64,000 bases of DNA from Rhynochetos jubatus (GCA_027574665.1 CM050648.1:140492175-140556174), one strand, 5' to 3'. Shown: positions 12,601 to 27,600, counted from the first letter of the stretch. The notes: generated by a model from the letters alone, not told the origin. Translations and numbers: made by a program.

Positions 12601-15600
12601 AAAACTTATAAATAGTATGTTACACATTATATTTACTGCTTTCCTCTAACTGTGGTGATATTTTCCCCCTTTTTTAACATTCCTTACTGACAGCTTAGCA
12701 GAAAAAACTCAAGGTTGCAGATGTAACCAGTACTTTCAGCATCAATCAGGCCCTAAAGGTTTTGACATGAGCTCTTTAAATATAATAACGTGAAGCTAAT
12801 CCTACTAATAAAATGCCACAGTGTAAATTGAGTAGTTTGCCTTTTCTCTTTTAAGGGCCTCTGTGTGAAAAGTCTAGTGGAATGTTTACGTGATTTGCTG
12901 GTTTTAACCCTCATGGTTGGCACTGGTTAATAAAGTTTCAATAATGTAATGGAAAACATAGGATTTCTAGGACTCCCACATCTCGTGTTTTTCTGTCACG
13001 ACACTGCATGGTCCCCAGGAAGGACCCCAGTCCTATTGGTCCTAGTCCCCAGTTCTAACAAGATGTTTCCTTGCGCTTGATGTACAGATAGCTCTGCCGA
13101 TTTCAGTGGGAGTATTCACAGCGCTCAATCCAGAGCGGATACAGCTGTTTCTTGGAAGGGACAGGATTGACATTTTCTTCAAGGACTGCTACTCCAGGAC
13201 GTTTCAAATATGTTTTACAATAATGTCAGCCCTTTTTTCTCCAGCTCTTTGGGTGCTCCATGTTAGTGGGAGATAAAGGCCTTCATCAGGACATCAGACA
13301 CTTTCTGCCAGCAGAATGTTTTCAGGCACTGAAGTTTCCCTTTTAGCTGTGTTTTATCAGGACAAGACTGATTGGCATGTAAAAAACAGTTCTCTCTCCA
13401 TTTAATCTTCCTCTTTCTTTTGTTTGTTTTTCTTTTTTAGCAGTATTGCTGTCTGTTTTGTAGCATCCTTTCTGAACTGTGTTTACACTGAATGATTTTG
13501 TCATCAGTGAATCCTGTAGTTTTTGGTAAAAGCACAAATATTGTAAGTCCTGGCTAATTGTTTTGTAACTAAATTTGATCACCAGGAACCCCACATCTTT
13601 TCCATACTGTAACATGCTTATAATATACAGGTTGTTTCTGGAAAGTTGTTGCAGAATTCACTGTGGCTTGAAGACGAGCAGCTCACACTGTCCAGGCACC
13701 ACTTAATAAAAGATTTTTGAAAGACACTAAGCTAAATAAGAGAAAAAGAAATACTTTTCCTGCAGTAATGGATCACTTTTAAGGTCTGGATTTTCTAAAA
13801 TGCCAGAGGTGATTCCAATGCGCGATGCTCTTACAGACAAATCCCTACATGTTTTTCACTGCTTTGCTTGTTGTTTTTCCATCCCATAGAATGCGTAGGT
13901 ATTGAGGACAAAGGTGATGTTCAGAAAGGATATTGGATCAGCAGGTCTTTATCTTCAGAATGCAACATAAGATAAAAACATTGCGTCGTTTTGCAAAAAT
14001 AGTATGAAAATGTATAATTGTGGCCATTGGTAGTACTGGCTGTATTGTTGTCTGACCCAGCTTCTGCAGAAGTTCAATGACAAAGTTCTTGCTAACTCCT
14101 TGGATTTTATTCATAGTCCTTTTTACTGAATTTATATACTATTTCTAAATTTGTACTTAGGACATCTGAGGAAACAGGCTATAACATTTCATTTCTAATC
14201 ATTCTTGGGATAGGCACGGCTCTATCAATGTGAGTGATTTCAAGTCAAGCTGGCGAAGCGGGCTGCCATTTTTAGCCATCATCCAAACTTTACGACCAGG
14301 TCTAGTTGATTTGGAGAAGGCAAAAGCTAGGAGCAATAAAGAAAACCTGAAAGAGGCTTTCAGAATTGCAGAACTGGAGCTGAACATTCCACGACTTCTT
14401 GAACCTGAAGGTAAATGATCTGTTTTCAATGTGCTCAGTTTTGAAATGGAACACTGATCGTTAAAGTAATGTTCAAACTTGAGGTTCTTTATTTTGTAAC
14501 ACCAACTGTAGTTAGGATTTGGAGGATTTTTGAATTCGTAGCAAATGCAGGAAAAATATGCAGAAGAAAGGGTATGAAACGTTCCTGTTCATGGGAGAAA
14601 CTTTCTCATTAGTTAATCATGTTACATTAAAATATTCCCAAGGAAAATAAATGTTCATTACATATTAATTTCTGTCAATGGTATGTTAACTGAACTGCTG
14701 GAAAATAAACATGTTTATGGTAATGCATTTTAATAACTGCGGTATAGCATGTAATTATGTCATCAGGCCTTGAAGGCTGCATAATTATGTAAATGGTGTA
14801 TTGGCTCTTGTAGATGTTGACATTATGAATCCGGATGAAAAATCAATCATGACCTATGTGGCTCAATTTTTGCAATACTCCAGGAATTTGTGTGAGTCTG
14901 AAGAAGACATGCAGGTATGTCATGTGGTTTGTCACCGAGGCATGCTTAAATGAATGTGTATTATGGATGTCAGAAATGCCAGGACTTTTCCCGGTTTATA
15001 ACCTGACTCAGTAATAGTTGACAGGGCTGAATTGACTTGAACTTTCTGATGCTCCTGTGTGGTAGTCAAGACCCAATGTGATAGATTTTTGATGATACAG
15101 GTAAAATTGCTGTGCAGGTTGGCTTGTTTTTTCATTTAACTATTACAGAGGACATTTTCAAGCCTGGTTATCTTCATCTGTGCTCTGGTCTGTATGTAAA
15201 TATTGGGGTAGAGGCAGACAGATTTGCAAATGTGCAGAACAACCCAGCATTAAATTTAATAGCTCACATGTAAAATGGACATAATTTGTCACTCACAGAT
15301 CATACTGGTTGGAAAACCTTTCAATAGGACCTGCAATAAGGCTCTCCTTTTAAGATGCCTTCATATATCCAGGTACTAGGTGTAAATCTTTGGCCTTGCT
15401 TCATAATAAGCCTGACCCAAAACTCATTGGAGTCCCCAGGTATTATTATTTGTGTTTTTCAATAGCTTTGAACGGGATTTATCATATGCTTAATGTGTGT
15501 TGTTTTATGGCACAATGTAAATTAAAAACAAGGCTTGCAAAATGGAAAAATTAAATTTTCTGCTCTAATTACCAGGAAAAAGTAAGAGAGGCCATGAGCT

Positions 15601-18600
15601 GGTTGGGTGCACAGGAGGAGAAGTTAGCAAAGTTGCTGATTGACACAGAGAATGAAACATACTACCAGAAGTGCAAAGTAAGTTACATTTCATTTTTAAC
15701 TGCTTATTTCCAGAAACGTAGATTTTCGTCTTCATTGCCTGAAGTGAAATGTTAAGTAAACTTGTAAACAGGAGTTGGAAATCTGACAATGAATTTTGTA
15801 AATGCCCTCAAATGAGGGAAGGATAGGATGAAATTCTTTTTGTTAGGAAACAGATATATGCTACTTGGTTTCTGAGGAGAGCAAGGGTTTTTTGGCAAGG
15901 GTAAAGTCGTGTCTTTTAATTGACATAGTTGAAGACTTGGACAAGATTCAAGCACATAGGCCTTTTACAGGGTCACCTTCGCCATTTCTGTGTTAATAAT
16001 AACAGTAGGTTTTACCCAACTAATGTTGTAGAGGAGTAGTTGAAGTGTTGACTGTAGATTGTACCTGAAGTAAAACGTGCTTCGGTTTATCTTGTAGCCA
16101 GAGTTTATAATAAAGTGGCCCATGGGGTACTGTGAGGGGAGGAATTTTCCCTTTTCCTTGGTGGGAGAGGAGAACCACGTCCTGACTGCACTGACATTAT
16201 ATTAAATGCAGGTTTTGCAAGTGAATGACACCTATAATTCCAGACCCAAATACTGCCTGGAGACAAGTATGCCTCTTTCCTGCTGTCTTGCCTTTCCGTG
16301 CATCACACCCTTTGAAGTTAATGGAAGTCATACTGATGTGTTCAAAGACAGCACTTGGCTCCTTGAGTTTCCATCTGAAGTCTTCTTCTGTGAATTACTC
16401 TTCCTTTTTATTCCTAGGAAATGATGTCATTTATGGAAGCATTTAACCAAGGAAAAAAGCCCTTTCTGCCTGTGTTGTCATCAAAACAAAGTGAACCAGA
16501 GCTGAGCAAAGGCCAGCAACAGATTAGAGAAGAGTGGGATAAACTGATCTCTCAGGTCAGAGGCATTTCTAGCTGACTTTGTTACCGGCACGACCGTGTT
16601 TGATGAAGAAGCCTGAGTCTACCTCAGGAACTTGCACTGGGAGAAGTGAGGAGGTGGTAGTTTTTTGGGATTGATAAAAGAGGTATTGACCCTGAACCTG
16701 TGACACACTGAGTGCTGTACAGCACCCAGGAGGAGGCAGAAGGTGACCATGTATTGCCCTTCTGCCTCCTGACAGGAGAAATAAATTTCCCTGTTGCTGG
16801 GCCTTGGGATGGTCACCAGCTGAGGACAGTAAGGGCCAAATTCTCTGCCGTGTTACAGAGACTTCAGGCTGGGGAGCAGACCTGGGTCTGAGGTAACAAC
16901 AGCTGAGTTGCAGCTGCCTTCACTGCAAGCTCCTTTTCTGAATGGTGACAGGTGGGGTTTTTTCTGGGATGTCTAGAGCATCAGCTTATGGAGTTATCTT
17001 GGGAATGGGGAAGAAAATAATAGTGAGAAATTTAATCACTTGTTTTCCTTTTTTAAGATTAATGAGTGGAAAGCAAAGCTGGACCAGATGTTGCCTTCCC
17101 CTCTGGATAGCATTGAGGCTTGGCTTCAGGAGGTGGAACATCTGCAGGGAGAAGATTTGCCTGATTTACAGGACCCGTTTAAAGCAATGTTTGTCTTAAG
17201 AGAAGTAATTGTAATATTTAAGGTATGCTGATCACGGAGGAATATTCTGCTACAGTCTGACCTAGCCAAGCACTTGTTATGGAATTGCTGTTTGACATTT
17301 TGGGAAGTGATGTGGATATGTTTATCTTCTGGAGATCAAAAGCTCTTCAGAACATACCTTTGAACAATGATGAGTTTAATTAAATAACTGCATGGGTCTA
17401 TAAGGAAGGTTTCTGACTTTGCTGGGGTGAGATTAAATTTGAGTAGTATCTGAGTAAATTATGGTATTCTTTTTTATGTGGTTCCTGCAACTTGTTTGTT
17501 TGTTAAGTAATAACACAGGGTAATTGCATCCTTATCTTGAAATCTCTGCTTAATGCATACCTATTCAGAAAAGCACTTGGGCTCAGTGTTACATTCCAGT
17601 GAGTTCACTAAGTTTGTGTGTTTCAAGTTAAGTATTTGCTGAATCACTCTGTAATTCTACTCAAAGCAATGGGAGGTATTTTGGTACCTTGATACTATGC
17701 AAGTTATTTATTCTGATCTTGAAATCTTTACACTGATAATAGTTTAAATGTCCTTTTGAGTTTGGAAACTTTGAAAAGAGTAGGTATGTTGATGCCTGGT
17801 TGATCATCGTAATTCTGTACTTGCTTTTTTATGAACAAGGGCGAAGTTGGATGTTTTTGTGACATGTCCATAAAGAGAATTTGAAAGAATGGGAAGTAGA
17901 GGTTCTTGTGAGCGGCTTGATAACACCATTTTCTTGTACTGTTGCTAGTCAGTTCCTGATACAAGAGATGGCTTTTTAACTGATAACAGCTTTGCCAGAC
18001 TTCAGCCATTTTATCTATGATTTTTGTTGTTCAGTCTGAGAATGAGCCAGAGAGGTGGTGTTGGTTTAGTGTTTTCTTTTTTCCCATTGAACACGTAGAT
18101 AAAATCATTAAGTTCTTTAAGAAGAAACCCAAGATACTTAATTTCTGTCAAATCCACTTTTTCTGGTGGGAAGACATTCTGCTGATTTTTTTTATTTCCC
18201 CCCCTGCTTCCTCTAGTCAGCCCTTCTAGTATGTCTCATCGAGAGGTCTTGTTGCCAAGGTAGTGCCTTATAGTGGAAATTGTACTTTCTCTTAAGATCT
18301 AGGAAATTACCTACCAATGCTCTTAACTGTCTGATGGTAATACTCATAAGGTTACAAAATCAAGTGTTTAAAACCTGTGCACTATATGGGGGGGTTGAGG
18401 GCTGCGCCAGGATTTAGCCATTTCCATTAACATGCTTTGTGGCAGGTTTTATTACACAGAAATGAACTTTTAGCAAATTTCTTTATATGTCGCTTAGGAA
18501 TATGCTTATATTGTGTGCAATGCATTTCATGTTTTATTTTTACATAGGGAATTTGGTGCTGAGACACATGCCTGGAAAATATTCCCCCATCATGTGATAC

Positions 18601-21600
18601 TGGTCATCAGAGGGTTAACGTGATATGCTATCAGCATGGTGTTAGATGGAAATTTATTGAGCCATCAAATTAAGTATTAAGCAAGTGTGACATAATAGGT
18701 TTATTCAACAGGTTTTGCTGTCGGTCTTTGCTTACACATATCAAAGAGCACCTTAACTGTTACAATGACACTTGTTTTGTCCTAAAGATGGTAGTGAAAA
18801 TAAAGAAAAAACAGATAGCAAGGGCAGTGTAGATTTATGTTCCTTATATTTAAATAGATGCACAGTGGTAAGAAAAACAGGATAGTACTGCACTAAATAT
18901 GCACTTTAGAAGGTGCTGAGATAAATACTTTCAGTGCACTTTATGAGTAAAGACACTGGAAGATTGTCTTGTGCTGACTAGCTCTTAATAGCTCTCACCC
19001 TAATGGCAAGGGACTTGCAGATTCCCAGGTGAAATACTCTAGGATTAAAACGAATGGCTTTCTATGTCTTTTTCTTCCAGGGCTTGATGGATTGTTATGA
19101 TTCTCACTTGGACACCCTTCAATCATTTAAGAATGAGGATGAGAAGAATATGCCACTAGTCCTGCCCGGAAAGTTAGAGGAAATGAAAAGAAGGTTGTGA
19201 TCCTCAAATTCCCTCTACTTTGACTATGTTGTGTTCTAACTCTGCTGTCAACTTGTTCTGCTATTCTGAACAAAGGGTATGATTTATCCATGCCTTGCAG
19301 AGCAAGAGCATTTACCACCTACGCCCAGATTGACTGTCGAGTGGAGCAGGCAGGTTCACCCATTGATCCAATGAACATCTAATTACGTGTACAAAGTGTA
19401 GCTCATTAACAGGACCTTTTCAGATGCCCTTTGTTAGTGTGGGTAGGAAACACCCACTAAGGATAGGAATCATGAGTATTTTGAATGTAGAAATTTCTCT
19501 GGGAGTTGAGGATTGTCTAGTTTTTAGTATCTGCATTTTAAAATAACCGAGATCTACAGGCTGTGCAACCCCATACATCTCTTGGAGGATATTTGAAAAA
19601 ATGACCAGGGAATCTGTGTCCATAACCTGAGATGCTTTGGCATACAGATGGCAGATGCCCCTTTTCTGGGCATTTAATGTTTTTCATAAATTGAGCAGTT
19701 ATTATTGACTCAAAATTTTTGCTACTCAAAATTTTATCATCTTAAAGTTTTACTCCTGTCAGGAAAAAAAAAAAAGCTTACATATAATATATGTAATTCT
19801 GAGTTTCTAGGCTAAAAACCTTACCCATTAGTGCCATCCATCGATTTTGAGTCAATTTTTACAACATTTCACTGTTTGCAGGTTCAGCAATATTCGTTTC
19901 ACAAACTGCAACACTTTTGTTGAATACCACTACGGACTCTGCACAGCTATTGCCAATGAGCTGATGTTAAAGCTGAATATCTGGGACGTGAAATATGGGA
20001 CAAAAGAGTCTGTGGAAACACTGCTGGAAAATTGGAATGTGAGTTTAAGTATATGTATCAGACCCTGACAATAATTATTCTTCTCCACCTCTCTTTGATG
20101 TAAGCTTGTGTCTGTTCTCATCTGAAGATACTACGGTAGTTCATAGAAGCATGGTAGACTTGTGAGATCTGGATTTTATGCTTAGAAGTACAGGTACACT
20201 TCCACAGAATCTTTCCTTCCCCCCTCCACATTTTCCTGTTTTGCTCTGAATGAGAGTTCTTTCTTCAGTTTGAAGAAATAGAGCGAGCTGCCCTTTTTTA
20301 TTGTTACTGGGAAGATTTCTTTCTTCATAGACTATTTATAGAGCCAGCAGTAGATGGCTTTCCCTAGCTCAAATCCACACAAACTTCTCTGGGGCAGTTC
20401 AGTAGTTGCTGTCTTTGAAAACAACCATTACTCACGGTGCTGGTTAGTCTGCCTTTTGCTGTCGCCTCTTCCTTACCTCCTTATGCTTCACGGCGAACAT
20501 GAATTGTCTTGTTACATTTTGCGCTAAGCTCAGCTTCTGGGCTCAAGTTATTAAAACGATACCACATGCAGGCCTACAGGAGGGGATGGATTACCCTATC
20601 CCAATAATGACAAAGAACACTGCATCAAAAATGGAGGCAGAGAGGTGAAAATGCTGATGCCATGAATCTTCCCCCATGTCCAGTGAATGGGACTTCTTGT
20701 GAATTCCATCTCAGTGGAATTTCTGAAGAGTTTCTCAGAAGCTTTTCAGACTGGTACATCCCTGGTTAAATTAGTGGGAATCTCACCAGCATCGGAACTG
20801 GGGAAGGAGGTGATGAGATGTTGTTTAAAATATCAGCTTTCCTGAGCAGTATTAACCTTAAACTGTGGTGAGATGGGAGCACAGAATTAATCTGCGTTGA
20901 GTTTCAGTTGGTTTCAGAAATACTTACCATCACGTTATTTCTGCAGTTGTTGCTCATGGTCTTTTTCAAGCTGACAGAATATAGAGCTTTCCCGAGGAAT
21001 TTAAGGCTTGTTGCTGGATCTCCTTCTGGTCCCAAGATGTGCAGTCCTGGCTGAGTGGTGGCTTGGTGGCCCAGGTTTATCATGGCCACAGGAGAGGTTG
21101 CTTTGTAGTTGGCTAGATAGGACATTTCTAGGAGTAGGGAGGTCTGGGGTGAGATGGAGCTCAGACAGGGTGGGGGCTGAGGATCAACCCTCATTTCCTG
21201 CATGGATGTTCAAAGCACATCTCCTCTGCTCCCATTTCTTCCTTTCTCACCTTTTCCATCCCCAGTTTGGATTTTAATTGATCTGTGGCAGGAACTAGGC
21301 ACATGATATTTCTGTGCATGCAGGGAGACCCACCTTTCACTTCCGTCGCTTTTTTGACTTACGTTGCTAAATTCTGCCTGACTTGTTCTAGATGCCATTT
21401 CTCAATATTGCCCTAGGGCTGTATCTTTTTGAAATAAGCAGTCCTGACTGATGCAGGGCTCTGACTCAGGCAGTGGCATTCAGGAATTAATATTCCCATT
21501 TAAATTACTCTGCACAAGCAGAAAAAAGAACAGGTCTACTTCTGACTAAAGGTGCGGATGAGTTGCTGGATGGGCTTTGCTCGGTTTACATTTAAGCTGC

Positions 21601-24600
21601 AGGTTATAGGCTCATCTGTAAAGAAACGTTCCCCAAGCTGCATTCCCTACCTAGTTTTATGTGGGTTAGTGTTACCCATGCCAATTACTTTTCACTTTGG
21701 GCAGAATTTCATTGAAGAAAAGAGACTTGAAACGCAACTAGAAACTGCTACTCAGATCTGTGAAGATTTGAAAAACAAAAACATAAGCGGTCCTGACTTA
21801 GGTAAGTTTGTGCACAGAAAATGATACGAAGACATCTATTTTGAACTGATGTGCTGTCACCAGTTTTAATTCCCACTTACGTTTTGTGTAAAATAACCTC
21901 TCTGTTTCCAAATGTATAATGATATTCCTTATTTGATGTCCTAGCTGGAGATCCTCAAGAAATTAGCAAACTTTTTAAGACAGTGGAGTCAAAGATCTCT
22001 ATGTGCAGAGACTATATTTCCAATGTAAATACCACCCTACATAAAGTCCTGTCTTCCTGGAGTAATTATACAGAAAACATCCACTTACTGAAGACGTGGC
22101 TGGAAGAGAAACGAAATGAGCATCCGAAAGAGGTACGTGGTTGGATTTCTCTGTGCAGTGACAGACGATGGGAAGCCTCCTGGAAGGAGAGCATTATACA
22201 TGACTGTGGTGGTGGTTGTTGCTTTTCTGTTCCTCGTTTTGGAAAAACAACTTTCGGCGTGGCTCTGCTTTAAATTACTTCAATGCCTCTGTCTAGATCC
22301 CTGCTGAGATCCTGGCAAAGTGGAATTCAGTTCATGGTTCCTTAAATGAAGCTGGAAACTATCTCATCGAAGTCAGCAAAGAGCAAGTTGGATCAAATAT
22401 TGCCAAAGAGCTGAAGAAACTGAACAGGAGATGGGCTAAGTTCATCAAGAGGACACACTTTGTAAGTTACTAGTTTCATATGACTCTTGCTATGCAGCCT
22501 TCAAAATCCTATTTTCTAGACTTTGTAGCTCGCTAATCGGAGATAAATAAATCTTTCAGTCAACTCAGTATTGTCAGTTTTAAAACAAGAGGAACAGAGA
22601 CTACACAGAGGCATCCCTTTTTTAAGTCTTTGTGACTCAGTTAAGTGTTCTTTATGACACAATGGAAATTTTAAAACCACTTATAAGAGGAAATCTTATT
22701 GCAGGATAAAGCTCTTTATTCAGTTCTAGAGGTGGAAGTAATCAATTTGTTAAGAGCTTGTGAGCCTTTAGTAAATTGTATAATGTCTGCCTCAGCTAGT
22801 AGAAAGCAATTATTGCTGCATAGATGTTTTTAGGGTTGTGCAACTTTACACCAGCTCACTTGACAAGTTTTTAGTCTGCTGTAAATTCCTATACAACCTG
22901 TTTAATGTTACATATATTACATTTCCTAGAATGCTTTCACAAGGATGGCATTTTCACTCTGCCTGGGAATATTAGAACTCTTCATTTTCTAAATTGAACC
23001 TTTCATTGGCATTTATTGAAGGTACTGCTGTGACAATAAACGGTGGCAAAAATTACAGCATTACTGTAGGAAATGAGCTTAATGAGAATGCAAGAAGGTC
23101 AAAGGAAACTCCCTAGAGTGAGGGAAATCTAGAGTTTCCTAGAAAAACCCATAGTAAGAGCTGCTTTTAGGAGATATATTCAGAAAACAGAGATAAAGAG
23201 GCCTCTTGCACCCTTACAAGAGCTTAAGGACTTCAGGAGTTATTTTTCTGGCATGGCTTTGGGCATTATAAGAACATAAGAAGGATATAGACTGTTTGGA
23301 GCAAATCCAGAGGAGGCCACGAAGATGCTCAGAGAGCTGGAGCAGCTCTGCTATGGGGACAGGCTGAGAGAGTTGGGCTTGTTCAGCCTGGAGAAGAGAA
23401 GGCTCCAGGGAGACCTTACAGCACCTTCCAGTACCTGAAGGGGGCCTACAGGGAAGCTTGAGGGGGCTTTTTACAAAGGTCTGTAGTGACAGGACAAGGG
23501 GTAATGGGTTTAAACTGAAAGTGGGGAGATTTAGATTAGATATCAGGAAGAAATTCTTCCTGGAGAGGGTGGTGAGGCCCTGGAACAGGTTGCCCAGAGA
23601 AGCTGTGGATGCCCCATCCCTGGCAGTGTTCCAGGCCAGGCTGGATGAGGCTTGGAGCAACCTGGTCTAGTGGAGGGTGTCCCTGCCCATGGCAGGGGGT
23701 TGGAACTGGATGGTCTTTAAGGTCCCTTCCAACCCAAACCATTCTGTGATTCTATGATTATGGCTGTAATACATATTATATTTATTTTTATATATAAGAA
23801 GGCAAGGTCAAATGCTTGAGCTGTGTAGCCTGTGCCTGCCAATACCATTAAACTGTTAGCCCCCTTCCTGGTCTTGATTTGACCAACACCACCTATTGTT
23901 CTCTTGGACAATTCCCTGGCATAGCCTGGGGTGGGGGATGCTGCAGCCCAGGAGTTACTCTTCATAGCAGCGTAGCTGAGGCTGCTTGCTTACAGGGGAG
24001 GGGGCAGGCCAGAAGGGCACAGGTTGTGCTGTCCCACCTGCTCTCAGGGTTGAAGAGCTGAGCCTCACATGGTTTACGTACTAGTCCATTTGTCATTTAC
24101 TTCTCCTTTAATCCCAGTTGGATGCAAGAGCTGGAAATAAGTGGTGACTGTGTGTTGCAAGAGGGTAGTGGAGAGACCCATGAAGTGAAAACAGGTATGA
24201 ACATCTTACCCTGCTCTTTGTTTACAGCTTGGTGAAGAGAGCACAGTTGCTGCTGAAAAGACCAGGGAGCTTCCAGGGAGCCTGGAGAAAATTGAAGACC
24301 TCCTTGGAGGGGTGGACAGTTGGGCAGCAGAGATTGGATGCCTGCTTGGCAAGATCGGTCACGAAGGGCCTGTGGAACCTGAGATAGAGGAACATTTGCA
24401 GGTGAAAATGGAAATACACTGCTTAAAATACTTGTTCATTTGATTCTCATCTTTCAGCAGGGATTTGTTGCTGGAGTAAAATGGGCTGTCATCAGTGAAG
24501 CAGAAATGAATGTGGGTTTTGTGCTGTAACTCTTATAAAAGTCAAGGCAATGCTAGTATTTTGATGTTATTTCCCAGGATCGCTCCCAGATGGGCTCTGT

Positions 24601-27600
24601 ATAAATCTTCCAACATCAGTGTGTCCCGATGACAAGCAGGTGCCAATGAAGTGCTGTTGGAGCCACGGATCAGCATCTTGCTCTTGAGTGATAGTAATTA
24701 CTCCCTGTCCAGCGCAGCATTCACAGCTGACTTAAACTTTGTAAGGTGCTGAGTTGGGAGTTTCCCCTGGTCATACAGTGCTTTCTGTCATCTACCCTGC
24801 AGTGCAGGGAGGAGGTCTGGAACACCTTTGCTGTATTCAAGGCTTCCCTGTCAAAAACTGGAACACCTGAAGTATTTTCAGCAGCATGCGGAGCAATTTG
24901 TGCATCTCAGGTTATAGGCACTTGCTCTAAACATCCACAGTGAGCATTGTTGAGTTTCTTGGTACTTCCACTAGGCTCGTTCCCCATGTCTCTCTGCCAG
25001 GGATTATTGCTTCTCCTCCTAGAAGATAGCAGGTGGAAATACATATATATAAGTCAGCAGCTTTAGTACAAAGCCTGATTTATTTTCTTCACCTGCCAGG
25101 GAAGGTGAGACAGAAGAAAGATGCCAAGCTCTGCACTGGAGAAGCTGAAGCACTGTCTTATGTTGCCTTTTGCTATTTCTGCAACAGAGCCAGTATAATC
25201 TAATGGTAGGAAGCAGACCACCGGAAGGAGGTTTCATTGGAGCTCTTCTGCCAAAGGGCAAAAATTAATGGACACTTTCTTGGATACATTAAATCCACCT
25301 ACAATAACTGTGAACCAGAATTAGTGCTCATTCACATGCCTTCTTGCAGCGTGTTTAGTTGACAGGAGTGTGAGCCTACAAAAAGAATCTCTTCATCTTT
25401 TTGTAATTGTGCACATATGTTGATAAAATAAGCATTGTTTTCAATGTGACACTGGTTTGTTAAAAACAGTGAAATAACAAAAGACACTCTGCAATACAGC
25501 CTCTAGAGCTGTGACTGGTATTGTATCTCCCTGTCAGTGAGCAGAAGAGGTCAGGTTGTTTACTACCTGAGGTACAGTAGGTTGAGATCTGGAATAAAGC
25601 ACTGATTATCATTAGAAAAATGCTAATTGATGACATCAAACAGGAAAACCTGTTGAATATTCATAGATCAAAACAGCTCTAATAACTGCATTTCATGATA
25701 AATATTCAAATATGACACAATACTTTTTCATACAAAACACCCAGCTGCTTCCTGCCTTTTAGTACTGAATAGCGCAGGAAAGTCTGAGCCTTGATACGTG
25801 CTTGCTTTTTCATGTCTTTATGATCAGATGATGCATATCCAAATGTGTGGTTTGTACATTCATTTGGAAAGCTGTTTGAATGGGAGAACGCTTTTAATAA
25901 ACACTTCTAACTCTGAGGCAAAGATGTAGGAGGTATCACAGTGACAGAAAAACTGTTTCAGTTAACAGAATCCCCTGTGGATGGCAGCAAATTTCTTTCT
26001 CTCTACACAGAGATTTTGCAGTGCAATACACTGACCATAATTGGAATATAAGATTTTTCCTTGACCAAATATTGGTCATCCATGATCACTTCTGGCCTTT
26101 TTTATTCACTTCCTTTGAACACAAAGACATAAATATTGTACAGGCTTTTAATGCTTTTCATTCAACCAGAGCTTGGCTGCAAGGGGAACCTCATGCCAAG
26201 AACAAGTGGTGGCAGCAGAAGAGATATTGCAGTCCCTGATGCAGAATGTCTCAAGTCAGGTGTCCCAACAGGATCCGCGCACCACTGGGCTGCAGGTGCG
26301 AATCAAAGAAGCCAGAGACAAAATAGAGGTACTCCTTTTTATTGTTACTGTACTTTATCCACAGACACCTCTAATTTTAGCATTATGTGATTAGGAAGAC
26401 TCTCTTTCATTCATGTAAAATATGAAAGGGTTTATACTATTGGAATCAGTTTCCCAGACTCTTGCTGGGGCAAAAGCTAGGGAATTTCAAAGATCAGTAT
26501 CTCAACTCGAATAGCTTGATGTTACGAAGCAATTCATGTAATTCCTGACACTCTGGCACATTGTGAAAAGAGTCTCCTTCTTCCAAGGCTGTCATGGATG
26601 ACGTGAACAACATTTTGTCCAAACTGGAGAAGAGACCCACAGAGAAGGAGGCTTTGCTCAATTTTGAAGAATCGCAGAAAGAACTTGAGGCCTCCATTTC
26701 AAAGGCTATGCAACTTGTCAGTCAAAAATTAAGTCCTGAAGAATGGATTTCAGGATATAAGGTGGGTTTGTTTCCTGAGCCAGCTGAATTTGAGTATTTC
26801 ATAGTACTGTTTGGTATCTAAAAGGCTAAGGTACCACAGTGAGAAAAATATGTTTGGTTTTTTTTTTGTGAGCTATTAATGCTTTTTTTCAGGTTTTTGG
26901 TTTAGCACTGTTAGCATATATTAACTTGGCAGACAGCTTGGATGAAGAAATGTAAATCTGTATGGCAGTTTATTCAGTGCCACGTCTTAAAGTACTCCAT
27001 CACCCCATCAGATCTCATCATGTTCTGAACTACAGCCATTTTCTTTGCCTGATTAATAATTAAGATTCCCATCAAGAATCACATGCCTGAATTCTTGGAC
27101 AGGTTTCTAAAGCATGATTATAAATACTGAATCTCCTTTTTTTCCCCGTGGCTACATGGTAAAGGAAGTGTCCAGTCTCAAAATCTGGATCTCTTAAAGG
27201 GGTCGTTAGTGAGGTGTCAAAAATGGAAGTGCTGGAAACTTGTGTTGCCTCACGTAGCACACTAAGGCCAGGGCAGCGATGTGCCAGGAGCAGCGCAAAG
27301 CCCAACTCCAGGCCATCTCACAGGGTCCCATTGCCCTGATGCAGACCTTTCACCTGCTCTCTGACAGGTGTGGGACATAGCCACATATATTCCCCAGATG
27401 TGAGGCAGAGTTCAGGGACCCCAATCTTTCTTCTTTGGTACCAAATCTGCCCCCTCAAAGAGGGGTTACAAGAACAACGTCCGCTTTTCTCCAAAAAGCG
27501 TACCGTGATACTGTCCACAACTTTTTACAGATAGGTGAGGGTGCAGAATGCCCTTGTGCTCACCCATGCAAGGGCAGTCACAGCCCATACACGCAATGCA

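Noticed and set aside
22705-22731. Possible micro-exon in intron 16 after TTATTGCAG
   Set aside because: The acceptor is fair and the frame open, but the only donor (GTGGAA) is poor and the sequence does not resemble the missing human exon.
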